Assembly (NCBI GenBank): GCA_039589195.1
Contig: JBDHHV010000001.1
Coordinates: 1-64,000 of the forward strand
Origin: JBDHAC01 sp039589195
GTDB lineage: Bacteria; Gemmatimonadota; Gemmatimonadetes; Palauibacterales; Palauibacteraceae
DNA: 64,000 bases
Reading direction: 5' to 3'
In this document: in pieces, positions 34,990 through 43,993 of the stretch
Numbering within the stretch: the first letter of the stretch is position 1
Layout: each line of letters begins with the position of its first letter
Made by a program: the position numbers and the translations under genes
Notes under the pieces: generated by a model
What the model was told of the DNA's origin: nothing
Databases searched by the model: none
The model's input: only the letters and a program-made list of their open reading frames with translations

Positions 34990-35235
34990 ATGGGTTGCGC
35001 CACGGAGTGGAGTGAGACTCTGACCGTCGAGCTGTCCCCGTTTGACGCGGACTCTACAACACTCGCGGTAGGGTCCGTGTCGAGATGGGAGGACGAGGAT
35101 CCCGGTTTCTGGGAGGAAGAGGACGAACGGTCGATGAAAGGCAATCCGCCCCGTCGGGAGGCAGACGACGAAGACGACGACTGGGACGAGGACGACGATG
35201 AGGATTGGGATTGGGACGAGGACGACGATGAGTGA
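34990..35235 (+). CDS. Small protein with a highly acidic C-terminal tail
   Basis: About 81 aa, ATG preceded by GGAGGG eight bases upstream. The first 45 residues contain an alternating pattern (TLTVELSPFDADSTTLAVGSV); the last 24 are almost all Asp and Glu with three Trp (DDEDDDWDEDDDEDW...). No signal peptide. An acidic tail of this kind can bind divalent metals or basic proteins, or mimic nucleic acid, but nothing identifies its job. It may instead be a fortuitous ORF over a GA-rich tract; the ribosome site and the hairpin right after it argue for a real gene. Confidence 0.5.
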   Translation: MGCATEWSETLTVELSPFDADSTTLAVGSVSRWEDEDPGFWEEEDERSMKGNPPRREADDEDDDWDEDDDEDWDWDEDDDE

Positions 35236-35265
35236 GACTGACTGAGGATATCCTCTTGGGTTTGT

Positions 35266-35301
35266 CGGGGGGACGGCCGTCGCGGCCAAGTCGTCCCCCC
35301 G
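35266..35301 (+). terminator. Strong stem-loop after the acidic-tail gene
   Basis: A 10-bp stem CGGGGGGACG / CGTCCCCCCG with a nested GGCC/GGCC pair in its loop lies 30 bp past the stop codon. It has no T-tract. It could terminate the small gene or act in the leader of the M14 peptidase gene 143 bp downstream. Confidence 0.5.
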
Positions 35302-35443
35302 GCGGATCGCCGTGCGGTGCACCCGTGCCGCCGTCCCAACCCTTTCCCTAGATTGCCAACCAATCTCTCAGCGGCGTCCCCGATTGTGCGGGCCTAACGG
35401 CCAGACTGACGCCAGCGACGGCACCTCTCACCAGAGTGGATCG

Positions 35444-38101
35444 ATGATTGACACACTGCGAGCACCGATTGCGGTTGGCATCCTGTTATTGGGCCTCTGC
35501 GGAGCAGTTCACGCGCAGGATCCGCTCGTTCCGGAGCGGTTCGCGTTCACGCCCACCGGGAGCTACGATCCGGCGATTCCTTCTCCCGCCTCGCTTCTGG
35601 GCTACGAGTTGGGGACCGAGTTCACACCGCACCACCGGGTGGTCGACTACCTGCGGGCGCTCGACGCCGCTTCCGACCGCGTAACGATGGCGGAGTACGG
35701 TCGAACGTACGAAGACCGGCCGCTCTACACGCTCGTCATCACGACACCCGCGAACCACTCCCGCTTGGAGCAGATTCGGCAAGCCAATCTCGGGCTCGCG
35801 GACCCGGGGTCGATGAGTGACGCGGACGCCGAGGCGCACATCGCTTCCCAACTCGTGATCACGTGGTTGAGCTACAACGTGCACGGGAACGAGGCGTCGT
35901 CGACCGAGGCGTCCATGCAGGTCGCGTATCGCCTGGCGGCCGGTCTCGACCCGGACATCGAGCGCTGGCTCGAGGAATCCGTCGTGATCCTCGATCCCAC
36001 CATCAACCCTGACGGCCGTGACCGGTACGTCAATTGGTATCGATCGGTGCAGAGCAACGTGCTGACCACGAACTCACGCGAGTTCGAGCACGACGAGCCG
36101 TGGCCGGGTGGGCGCACCAACCACTATTGGTTCGACCTGAACCGCGACTGGGTGTGGCTGGTGCACCCCGAGTCGCGGGGACGGATCGCCGCATACCAAC
36201 AGTGGCTGCCGCAGGTGCATGTCGACCACCACGAGCAGAGCTTCAACGACAACTACTTCACGCACCCCGGCACGACGCCTCGCAACCTGCTGCTCCCCGA
36301 CGATTACGAGCGCTGGGACTCGACCTTCGGGCGCGCGAACACCGAAGCGTTCGACCGGAACCGTCTCATGTACGCCACCGGCGAGTCGTTCGACTTCTTC
36401 TATCCCGGCTACGGCTCTTCGTATCCGAGCGTGATGGGGGGGATCGGGATGCTCGTGGAGCAGGGGGGTGGGGGGCGCGGAGCCCGCGCGGTCAAGACGA
36501 ACGACGGGTACGTGCTAACGCTCCGCCAGCGGATCTTCGACCACTACACGACATCGCTCGCCACGATCGAGACGGCGGTCGAGAATCGGGCCGATCTCCT
36601 GCGGTACTTCCGCGACGCTCACGGCCAGGGTACCAACAATGGGCCGGCCGCGGCGTACCTGTTCCCCGACGACCCGCAGCGTTCCACGTGGCTGTACAGG
36701 GTCATCGACATGCTGCTACAGCACGGTGTGCGGGTGGAGCGGGCCGACGCGGACTTCTCGGTCGCGGACGCCCGCGACTACTGGGACGACGTCCCGCAGC
36801 GCCGGAGCTTCGAGGCGGGGACTTTCATCGTCCGCGCTGATCAACCGCGTCATCTGTTCGTCAACACGGTGCTCGGCCGCAACCTGGCGATCGAGGACTC
36901 GGTCATGTACGACATGGCTACTTGGTCGGCGCCGCTCGCGTACAACCTGGACGCGTACTGGACCGCGGCCGGGACGGCCGTCGCCACGACGACGCTCACC
37001 GCGACGCCGACAGCGGCCTCGGGCGTCGTGAACCCGGGCGCTACGTACGCCTACGTGGTCGAATGGCGCCAGCGTGGCGCACCGAAGGCGCTGGCGAGGC
37101 TGTGGGAGGCCGGTTATCGGGTGAGGTTCGCACGGAAGCCGTTCGGCGATGGGACTAGAGAGTTCGGGACCGGCACGCTGATCGTCCTCCTGGGCCGCCA
37201 GCCGGACGGGCTCGATCCCGGAGCGGACATGGAGCGGATCGCTCGCGAGGCGGACGTCGAGATCGTCGGGACGGACAGCGGTAGGATGCCCTCGGGGATC
37301 GATCTGGGCTCGGATGACAGCCGGCCGATCCCGGAGCCCCGCGTCGCCATGCTCGTCGACAGTCCGATCTTCGCGTACTCGGCTGGCTTCCTGTGGTACC
37401 TGTTCGACCGGGAGACGGAGCTCGGGGTCACGCGCCTGCGCGCGCAGGATTTCCTCTCCGAGGACCTGGACGATTACGACGTCATCCTGATTCCCAGCGC
37501 CGGTGGGTTGGGCGGCCTGCTCGGCGACGAGGGCGTGGAGCAGCTCCGAGAGTGGGTACAAGCCGGGGGAACGCTGATCGGCACGCAGGCGAGCGCGATC
37601 GTCTTTACCGAGGGAAGATCGGGTCTGACGAGTGCGAAGCTTACGCCGGATGATAGCACCGAAAGTGCCGAAGCCGGTGCCGCCGCCGAGGGGGCGGAGG
37701 AAGATCCGGCCGCCTACCTGCGCTTCGAGGATCGTGAGCGGTTCTTTGGTCTGCAGCAGATTCCGGGGTCGGCGCTGCGCGGGATGTTGGATACCTCGCA
37801 CCCGCTCGCCGCCGGACTCCCCGAACGGACCTACATGCTGAAGTTCGGTTCCAGCGCGCTCGCCCCGGGCGAGGGGCTACGAACGGTGGGGTACTACGAC
37901 CGGGACGCCGGCTCGATGCTGGCAGCCGGGTATGCGTCCGAGGAGAACCTGGAGAAGCTGGCGGGTCAGGCGTTCGCGGCGGTGCAGCCGCTCGGAGACG
38001 GCCAGGTCGTCTTCCTCGTCGACGACACGCAGTACCGCATGTTCTGGGTCGGCGCATCCCGGCTGGTGCAGAACGCCGTGATGCTGGCCCCTGGCTTCTA
38101 A
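35444..38101 (+). CDS. Secreted M14-family zinc carboxypeptidase with C-terminal GATase-like domain
   Basis: About 885 aa. Signal peptide APIAVGILLLGLCGAVHAQ. Peptidase M14 domain (about 60-400) with zinc ligands H147 and E150 in NVHGNEAS and a downstream His in VHVDHHEQ (about 261-263), plus the substrate-binding NPDGRDRY. The C-terminal third (from about 620) has a Rossmann-like, class I glutamine-amidotransferase-type fold (VAMLVDSPIFAYSAGFLW, YDVILIPSAGGLGGLL) found in several long M14 proteins. A start at 35444 gives the intact signal peptide. Predicted to release C-terminal residues from peptides outside the cytoplasm. Confidence 0.92.
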   Translation: MIDTLRAPIAVGILLLGLCGAVHAQDPLVPERFAFTPTGSYDPAIPSPASLLGYELGTEFTPHHRVVDYLRALDAASDRVTMAEYGRTYEDRPLYTLVITTPANHSRLEQIRQANLGLADPGSMSDADAEAHIASQLVITWLSYNVHGNEASSTEASMQVAYRLAAGLDPDIERWLEESVVILDPTINPDGRDRYVNWYRSVQSNVLTTNSREFEHDEPWPGGRTNHYWFDLNRDWVWLVHPESRGRIAAYQQWLPQVHVDHHEQSFNDNYFTHPGTTPRNLLLPDDYERWDSTFGRANTEAFDRNRLMYATGESFDFFYPGYGSSYPSVMGGIGMLVEQGGGGRGARAVKTNDGYVLTLRQRIFDHYTTSLATIETAVENRADLLRYFRDAHGQGTNNGPAAAYLFPDDPQRSTWLYRVIDMLLQHGVRVERADADFSVADARDYWDDVPQRRSFEAGTFIVRADQPRHLFVNTVLGRNLAIEDSVMYDMATWSAPLAYNLDAYWTAAGTAVATTTLTATPTAASGVVNPGATYAYVVEWRQRGAPKALARLWEAGYRVRFARKPFGDGTREFGTGTLIVLLGRQPDGLDPGADMERIAREADVEIVGTDSGRMPSGIDLGSDDSRPIPEPRVAMLVDSPIFAYSAGFLWYLFDRETELGVTRLRAQDFLSEDLDDYDVILIPSAGGLGGLLGDEGVEQLREWVQAGGTLIGTQASAIVFTEGRSGLTSAKLTPDDSTESAEAGAAAEGAEEDPAAYLRFEDRERFFGLQQIPGSALRGMLDTSHPLAAGLPERTYMLKFGSSALAPGEGLRTVGYYDRDAGSMLAAGYASEENLEKLAGQAFAAVQPLGDGQVVFLVDDTQYRMFWVGASRLVQNAVMLAPGF

Positions 38102-38119
38102 CCTCTCCCCCGCTGGGAC

Positions 38120-38144
38120 GGGGGGCACGCGCGACGTGCCCCCC
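38120..38144. terminator. Hairpin between convergent genes
   Basis: Perfect 10-bp stem GGGGGGCACG / CGTGCCCCCC with a five-base loop (CGCGA), 19 bp after the M14 stop and 40 bp from the stop of the opposing DUF3303-like gene. Probably a bidirectional terminator, though without T-tracts. Confidence 0.6.
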
Positions 38145-38183
38145 CATCACCTCGGACGTAGAGATCCGCAGCGCGCTCGCGGC

Positions 38184-38477
38184 TCAGTCGCCGAACTTCT
38201 CTCGCCCGACAGCCCGGCACTCGTCGTCGTCCAGGACGGGGATCGCCTCGGAATCGACGACGTCGTTCCAGTTGAGGAGCCACCGATGGACGGCCCCCGG
38301 ATCGTCCGTCTCGCAAATGGCGACGCCCGTGAAGCCCACGAGGTCGTGCCATCGCCCGATGACATTGATGCTATCCCCTGCATCTGCTTGATCGTCCTCC
38401 GCCGTCATGGCCGAGAAGACCTTCAACACTTCGTGTCGCTTGTCGTCGTGAACGCGCCAGCTGATGAGAAACTTCAT
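38184..38477 (-). CDS. DUF3303-family small protein
   Basis: About 97 aa. MKFLISWRVHDDKRHEVLKVF opens like DUF3303 proteins, followed by VIGRWHDLVGFTGVAICETDDPGAVHRWLLNW, a ferredoxin-like dimeric alpha/beta-barrel pattern. AGGAGC lies upstream of the ATG. Cytoplasmic, function unknown. Stands alone, converging with the M14 gene and diverging from the repeat-protein gene. Confidence 0.85.
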   Translation of the reverse strand: MKFLISWRVHDDKRHEVLKVFSAMTAEDDQADAGDSINVIGRWHDLVGFTGVAICETDDPGAVHRWLLNWNDVVDSEAIPVLDDDECRAVGREKFGD

Positions 38478-38849
38478 CGACAGCTCCTGGTGGAAGTTGA
38501 CTGGGAGGTACGGACAGAGACGCCTCCAGATACGCCGTCAGCGCGCGCGCGTCAACGAGCGGGGTCTCGATGCCGTGGGTCGAGGGACCGGATGGCGGGC
38601 TCGGAGGGCGCCGATGGGCCCGGAGGCGTGGTTGGGTGTGGGTGCTGCGACTCGAGCGACCCTTTGGCAGGCAGACCCAACATGATAGCTTCATCGGGAC
38701 GTTGGCGACGAGACGATTCACCGCGCAGGGTTTCGCGGGTCGGCGGTGATCGCGGAGTGGCTATGAGATCGTGACGTACCGGTGAGCCGTGGCGTTTGGC
38801 GCACCCGACGTAATTGTGACGTACCCGACGTACCCTGGATAGACCTGAC
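38478..38849. promoter_or_regulatory. Divergent intergenic region with short direct repeats
   Basis: This 372-bp region has no supported gene. Near its right end are two copies of GTGACGTACC (38771-38780, 38816-38825) and two of ACCCGACGTA (38803-38812, 38823-38832), close to the start of the repeat-protein gene. They may be binding sites for a regulator of that gene. Confidence 0.4.
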
Positions 38850-41800
38850 GTGCCGTTCTGCAGATGGCCCCGCGGCCACCGCGGCGCCCTACTGAATATT
38901 GTCGGCCCGGCCTTGATCGGGCTCTTCACACTGATTCCCACCGCTGGGGCCCTGACGGCCCAGAGCCCGGATCTGGTGCCCACCTCCGTTACGGGACCGA
39001 GCTCGGCTCAGATCGGGCAGTCGATCCAGGCGACCATCGTCTACGGGAACCAGGGCACGGTCACGTCGACCAGCACGTGGCAGGGCCGCGTCTACCTGTC
39101 CACCGATCAGACGATCACAACGGCGGATATCCCGGTCGGCAGCTGGACGCGGAACACGGATCTGACTCCGGGCGCCTCGGACACCCACGTGGGCAACTTC
39201 ACGGTGCAGGGCGTCACTCCGGGCGTCTACTTCCTGGGGACGATCCTGGACGTCAACGACGCGGAGACGGAGAGCGACGAGACGAACAACAGCCTCGCGG
39301 CGGCGACGTCGATCACGATCACCGCGGCACCCGCGATCGGGTTGAACCCGGCGACGCTGACGTACGCGGCCCAGGTGGGGCAGGACCCACCTGCGCAGAC
39401 GGTGACGGTCACCAACACCGGTGCCGGGACGCTCAATTGGAGCGGCACGGTCGACCAGACATGGCTGGGTGTGAGCCCGACGTCCGGTGCGCTCGCAGCG
39501 GGCGCGTCGCAGATCGTCACGGTGACGGTCACGAGTGCAGCCCTGGCCGCGGGACCGTACGCGGCGACGATCACCGTGAGCGACCCAGCGGCCAGCAACA
39601 CGCCGCAGACGGTGGCCGTGGACCTGACAGTGAGCGCTACACCGGCGATCGGGTTGAACCCGACGACGCTGACGTACGCGGCGCAGACGGGGCAGGACCC
39701 CTCTCCGAACACGCAGACGGTGACCGTGACGAACACGGCTGGGGGCACGCTCAACTGGACCGCGACCGAAAACGCGACATGGATGAGCGTGAGCCCCCCG
39801 TCGGGTGCGCTGACGGCGGGCGCATCGCAGATCGTCACGGTGACGGTCACGAGCAGCGCCCTGGTGGCCGGGAGCTACTCCGAGCCAATCACGGTGAGCG
39901 ACGCGGCTGCCAGCAACACGCCCCAAACGGTGACCGTGGACCTCACGGTCACCGCCGGCCCGGCTATCGGCTTGAGCCCCACGACCCTGACGTTCGGATC
40001 CGAGGTGGGAAGCGATCCGCCCACCCAGACCGTCACCGTCAGCAATACCGGGGGCGGGACGCTGAACTGGAGCGCGACCCTGGACCAGACGTGGCTGGGC
40101 GTGAGCCCCGCATCCGGTGCGCTCACGGCGGGTGCCTCGCAAGTCGTGACGGTCACGGTCACGAGCGCCGCTCTGGCGGCGGGGCCATACGCGGCGACGC
40201 TGACGGTGAGCGATCCGGCGGCCAGCAACACGCCACAGGCGGTCACCGTGGACCTGACGGTGACCGCCACTCCGGCGATCGGATTGACTCCGACGAGCCT
40301 GACGTACGCGGCTCAGGTGGGGAGCGATCCGCCCACCCAGACGGTGACGGTCACGAACACGGGCAACGGTACGCTCGACTGGAGCGCGACCGACAACCAG
40401 ACTTGGTTGAGCGTGAGCCCGAGCACGGGTTCGCTGGCCTCCGGCGCCTCGCAGGTCGTCACAGTCACGGTCACCAGCTCCAGCCTGGCGGCCGGCAGCT
40501 ACCTGGCGACCCTGACGGTCGGCGACCCGGCAGCCGGCAACACGCCGCAAACCGTATCGGTCGATCTGACGGTGACGCCGCTCCCGGCGATTGGAGTGGT
40601 CCCCCCGGCGTTGTCGTTCGGGACGCAGGTAGGGACCAGTCCGCCGAGCCAGACGATCACGATCACGAACACGGGCGGCGGGACGCTCAGCTGGGGTACG
40701 GCCGTGAACCAGGGCTGGCTGAGCGTGAGCCCGACTACCGGATCGCTTGGCCCCGGCCTGTCGCAAGTCGTCACGGTAACGGTGAGCAGTGCGAGCCTCG
40801 CCGGGGGCAGCTACGCGGGCACCATTACCATCAGCGATACGGGCGCGAGCAACTCTCCCCAAACCGTGACGGTGAGCCTGACGGTCTCCTCATCTCCCGC
40901 GATCGGCGTGAGCCCGAACACGCTCACGTATGCGGCGCAGGTCGGGACCGATCCGCCGACGCAAGCCGTGACGGTGACGAACACCGGAGGCGGTACGCTC
41001 GACTGGAGCGCGACCGGCAACCAGACCTGGCTGAGCGTGAGCCCGAGCACGGGTTCGCTGGCCTCCGGTGCATCGCAGGTCGTGACGGTCACGGTGACCA
41101 GTGCCAGCCTGGCGGCGGGGAGCTACACGGCGGCGATCGCGATCAGTGATCCGGCCGCGAGCAACACCCCGCAGACGGTGACCGTGGATCTGACGGTGTC
41201 CGCGCTTCCGGCTATCGGCATCTCACCCGGTACGCTCAGCTTCGGAACTCAGGTCGGGACCAATCCACCGACCCGAACGGTCACCGTGACCAATACGGGG
41301 GGTGGCACCCTCAATTGGGGTGCGGCGGACAATCAGCCGTGGCTGAGCGTGACCCCGACGACGGGATCTCTGACCGCCGGCCAGTCTCAGACCGTGACAG
41401 TCACCGTGATCAGCGCGAACCTGCCCGCCGGCAACTACGCGGGCACGGTCACGATCAGCGACACCGGTGCGAGCAACTCTCCGCAGGCGGTCGTCATCAG
41501 CCTGGCGGTCTCGTCGTCCGCCGCGATCGGCGTGACGCCCAGCACCCTGACCTACTCCGTGGGAGAAGGAAGCAGCCCGGCGAGTCAGGCTCTCACGATC
41601 ACGAACCTGGGGGGTGGCACGCTCAACTGGCAGGCGACGGCCAATCAAACCTGGTTGGGCCTCAGCCCCGCATCGGGCACGCGGGCGTCCGGGCAGTCGC
41701 AGGCGGTCACCGTGTCGGTCAACAGCTCCAGCCTGGGTGCGGGAAGCTACGCGGCCACGATCACGGTCATGGATCCAGCGGCGAGCAACTCGCCGCAGAC

Positions 41801-42014
41801 GGTCGCGGTCACGCTGGTCGTATCCGCCTCCTTCAGTCAGCCGACGGTTTCCGAAGCCGCCAACAGCTTGCTCGGCCAAAGCTCGTTGACGCCCGACGTG
41901 ATGGTGTTCCTGGATTCGATCGGGAACCAGAACGGCCGATACGATGTCGGCGACTTCCGCGCATACGTCCAGATGCTGGGTCTTCTGGCCTCCACCATCC
42001 CTGGAGGGTCATGA
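38850..42014 (+). CDS. Large secreted Ig-like repeat protein with dockerin-like tail
   Basis: About 1054 aa, GTG start with only a weak ribosome site, so the N-terminus is uncertain. Signal peptide (LLNIVGPALIGLFTLIP). CARDB-like domain at about 40-158 (SPDLVPTSVTGP, LDVNDAETESDETNNSL), then eight tandem repeats of about 104 residues (161-995), each opening PAIG(L/V)xPxxLxYAAQVGxDPP and containing TVTVTNTGGGTLNW and WLxVSPxxG, a BACON/choice-of-anchor-like beta-sandwich. The final 55 residues include LDSIGNQNGRYDVGDFRAYV, resembling a dockerin calcium half-motif. The stop is 1 bp from the next gene. Probably cell-surface or matrix protein. Confidence 0.88.
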   Translation: MPFCRWPRGHRGALLNIVGPALIGLFTLIPTAGALTAQSPDLVPTSVTGPSSAQIGQSIQATIVYGNQGTVTSTSTWQGRVYLSTDQTITTADIPVGSWTRNTDLTPGASDTHVGNFTVQGVTPGVYFLGTILDVNDAETESDETNNSLAAATSITITAAPAIGLNPATLTYAAQVGQDPPAQTVTVTNTGAGTLNWSGTVDQTWLGVSPTSGALAAGASQIVTVTVTSAALAAGPYAATITVSDPAASNTPQTVAVDLTVSATPAIGLNPTTLTYAAQTGQDPSPNTQTVTVTNTAGGTLNWTATENATWMSVSPPSGALTAGASQIVTVTVTSSALVAGSYSEPITVSDAAASNTPQTVTVDLTVTAGPAIGLSPTTLTFGSEVGSDPPTQTVTVSNTGGGTLNWSATLDQTWLGVSPASGALTAGASQVVTVTVTSAALAAGPYAATLTVSDPAASNTPQAVTVDLTVTATPAIGLTPTSLTYAAQVGSDPPTQTVTVTNTGNGTLDWSATDNQTWLSVSPSTGSLASGASQVVTVTVTSSSLAAGSYLATLTVGDPAAGNTPQTVSVDLTVTPLPAIGVVPPALSFGTQVGTSPPSQTITITNTGGGTLSWGTAVNQGWLSVSPTTGSLGPGLSQVVTVTVSSASLAGGSYAGTITISDTGASNSPQTVTVSLTVSSSPAIGVSPNTLTYAAQVGTDPPTQAVTVTNTGGGTLDWSATGNQTWLSVSPSTGSLASGASQVVTVTVTSASLAAGSYTAAIAISDPAASNTPQTVTVDLTVSALPAIGISPGTLSFGTQVGTNPPTRTVTVTNTGGGTLNWGAADNQPWLSVTPTTGSLTAGQSQTVTVTVISANLPAGNYAGTVTISDTGASNSPQAVVISLAVSSSAAIGVTPSTLTYSVGEGSSPASQALTITNLGGGTLNWQATANQTWLGLSPASGTRASGQSQAVTVSVNSSSLGAGSYAATITVMDPAASNSPQTVAVTLVVSASFSQPTVSEAANSLLGQSSLTPDVMVFLDSIGNQNGRYDVGDFRAYVQMLGLLASTIPGGS
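39330..41830 (+). repeat. Eight tandem ~312-bp coding repeats
   Basis: The repeats encode the Ig-like domains of the large secreted protein. Units begin with the codons for PAIG (AAIG in the last) at intervals near 312 bp; neighbouring units differ by many substitutions but retain blocks such as GTGACGGTCACGA. Repeats of this kind are prone to copy-number change and to assembly collapse. Confidence 0.85.
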
Positions 42015-42015
42015 G

Positions 42016-42429
42016 GTGAGAACCAGATCGTCGTTTCTCGGTTTCTGGCGCCTGCTGGCCCTTGGCGTGGCCTTGCTGGCCTGGGGTTGCAAGCCGACGC
42101 CGATCACGGAGCCGGGCACGCCGCAGCCGGGTACGCTGACGCTATCCATCCGGGGCTCGGGTGGGCAGGGACACGCGTTCCTGATCGAAATCACTGGACA
42201 GGCATCGGCTCCGACCGCGGTCGATGCCACACATCTCCTGTATCACACCACGACCGGTTCCGGGATTGGGTTGATCCTGATCGGTGCGGTCCAGGCCGGC
42301 CCCGTCGCCCGCTTTCAGGTCCCCGACATTGGACAGGCCGCGTCGTACACCGCCCAGATCGTCGAGGTAGCCGATGACCTGAACCGGCTCCTGACTTCGA
42401 GCAGCTTCACGGCCCAAATCGACTCCTGA
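42016..42429 (+). CDS. Small lipoprotein coupled to the repeat protein
   Basis: About 137 aa. GTG start with GGAGGG seven bases upstream, one base after the stop of the repeat-protein gene, so translation is probably coupled. Lipobox ALLAWGC, a Pro/Thr linker, then a compact beta-rich domain (TLTLSIRGSGGQGHAFLIEITG, HLLYHTTTGSGIGLILIGAV, SYTAQIVEVADDLNRLL). No family recognised. As a lipoprotein made with the giant repeat protein it could anchor or assist it (inference). Confidence 0.8.
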   Translation: MRTRSSFLGFWRLLALGVALLAWGCKPTPITEPGTPQPGTLTLSIRGSGGQGHAFLIEITGQASAPTAVDATHLLYHTTTGSGIGLILIGAVQAGPVARFQVPDIGQAASYTAQIVEVADDLNRLLTSSSFTAQIDS

Positions 42430-42504
42430 GTCGCCCGTCTCCGGGCGGTTCTCGTGGCTCGCGCGTGGCGCGCTCGAGTCACCTGCTGTAAGAATATCCA
42501 CGCC

Positions 42505-43908
42505 ATGACCGATCGTGTTTGTATCATCGGAGCCGGCTCATCCGGTTTGATCGCCGCCAAGATCCTCCGGGAACGCGGGCTGCCCTTCGACTGCTACGAG
42601 CTCGGATCCGAGGTAGGGGGCTTGTGGCGATACGAGAACGACACGGGCCGCTCGCCCGCGTACGCCTCCCTTCGGACGAACACGTCGCGGGACCGAACGG
42701 GATATGCCTGTTACCCGATGCCCGCGGGCGAGTCGCCGTATCCGCACAACTCCGAGCTAGCCCGGTACTTCGACGCGTTCACAGACAATTTCGGCCTCCG
42801 GGACTCGATCGCCTTCCGGACCGAGGTGGTGCGGGTCGCCCCTAAGAGCGGAACCGGCTCGTATGAGGTCACGGTCCGCTCGCGCGAGACCGGCGAGGAA
42901 ACGACTCACCGCTACGGTGCCGTCCTCGTGGCGAGCGGTCACCACTGGGACCCGAGCTGGCCCCGCTTTCGAGGTAGCCGTTGCGCCAGAGGGGAGGCGG
43001 TCCCGGGTGGGACCGGGAGGGCAGGGGACTTTAACGGCGTCGAGATCCACTCCCACGCGTACAGGAGCCCCGAGCACCCGGTGTCCGTGGCGGGTCGTCG
43101 GGTGCTGGTCGTCGGGATCGGCAACTCGGCGTGCGACATCGTTTGCGAGACGGCCGGTGTAGCGGGGCGAGCGCTGCTCTCCACACGGCAGGGTGCGCAC
43201 GTGCTCCCCAAGTACCTCTTCGGCCGGCCGCTCGATCACTGGATCACGCCGCTGACTTCGCGTCTCCCGATCCGTGTGCAGACCGCGCTCATCGGGACGC
43301 TGGTGCGGCTCGCTCAGGGTAACCAGGTTCGGCGAGGCGTCCCGCGTCCCCCGCATCGTCTCGGACAGGAGCACCCCACTATCTCGCAGGATCTGACGAA
43401 GCTGGTTGGCGAGGGAAGGATCGCCGTCAAGCCGAATGTGGAGCGGCTAGCCGGCGACGAGGTCCACTTCGTCGATGGCACGGCGGAAACCGTGGATGTC
43501 GTCATTTACGCTACGGGCTATCGAGTCGCGTTCCCGTTCCTGGACTCGGGCTTCCTGCCATCGCTGGAGGCGGGTGGGATCGCGAGCAAGAACCGCTTAC
43601 CGCTCTACCTGCACGTTGTCCCGCCGGAGCGCGTGGGCATCTACTTCCTCGGATTGATCCAGCCGCTCGGGGCCATTCCGCCTCTCGCGGAGGCGCAGGC
43701 GGAGTGGGTGGCGGATCTCCTGGAGGGGGTCGTGCAGCGCCCGACGCGCGAGGAGATGCGGACTGCGATCGACGCCTCCGAGCGTCGTCTGTGGAGCCGC
43801 TTCGTCGAATCGAGGCGGCACACGATGGAGGTGGAGGCCTACCCCTATCTGCGGGCCATCAAGCGCGCGCGAATCGAGGGCAGAAAGAGAACCCGGCTGA
43901 CGATGTGA
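42505..43908 (+). CDS. Flavin-containing monooxygenase
   Basis: About 467 aa. FAD-binding GAGSSG (9-14), FMO fingerprint FxGxxxHxxxY as FNGVEIHSHAY (176-186) and NADPH-binding GIGNSA (204-209); the C-terminal VIYATGYRVAFPFLD is the family's second flavin motif. The 17-residue stretch before the fingerprint (SRCARGEAVPGGTGRAG) looks like a small insertion. Such enzymes use NADPH and oxygen to oxidise soft nucleophilic S or N atoms or act as Baeyer-Villiger enzymes. Monocistronic; closed by a strong hairpin. Confidence 0.92.
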   Translation: MTDRVCIIGAGSSGLIAAKILRERGLPFDCYELGSEVGGLWRYENDTGRSPAYASLRTNTSRDRTGYACYPMPAGESPYPHNSELARYFDAFTDNFGLRDSIAFRTEVVRVAPKSGTGSYEVTVRSRETGEETTHRYGAVLVASGHHWDPSWPRFRGSRCARGEAVPGGTGRAGDFNGVEIHSHAYRSPEHPVSVAGRRVLVVGIGNSACDIVCETAGVAGRALLSTRQGAHVLPKYLFGRPLDHWITPLTSRLPIRVQTALIGTLVRLAQGNQVRRGVPRPPHRLGQEHPTISQDLTKLVGEGRIAVKPNVERLAGDEVHFVDGTAETVDVVIYATGYRVAFPFLDSGFLPSLEAGGIASKNRLPLYLHVVPPERVGIYFLGLIQPLGAIPPLAEAQAEWVADLLEGVVQRPTREEMRTAIDASERRLWSRFVESRRHTMEVEAYPYLRAIKRARIEGRKRTRLTM

Positions 43909-43923
43909 CTCCCCGGCGCCGAT

Positions 43924-43954
43924 ACGAGGGGCCCGCCCGAAGCGGGCCCCTCGT
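43924..43954. terminator. Bidirectional terminator hairpin
   Basis: Perfect 13-bp stem ACGAGGGGCCCGC / GCGGGCCCCTCGT with loop CCGAA, 16 bp past the monooxygenase stop and 40 bp from the stop of the convergent gene at 43994. One of the clearest terminator structures in the window despite lacking a long T-tract. Confidence 0.75.
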
Positions 43955-43993
43955 CGAAGACTCGGTGTTACTCGTGATCTGATGGCTCGCGGT

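Noticed and set aside
34797..35363. Minus-strand ORF with a long Ser/Gln-rich run
   Set aside because: It is the antisense shadow of the GA-rich tract encoding the acidic tail; it has no ribosome site or recognisable domain.
38864..41149. Long alternative-frame ORFs over the repeat gene on both strands
   Set aside because: Low-complexity Arg/Asp/Gly-rich translations, explained by codon bias of the true frame.
39330..41830. Regular ~312-bp repeats that might be a CRISPR or satellite
   Set aside because: They are far longer than CRISPR repeats, have no unique spacers and encode protein domains in one continuous frame.
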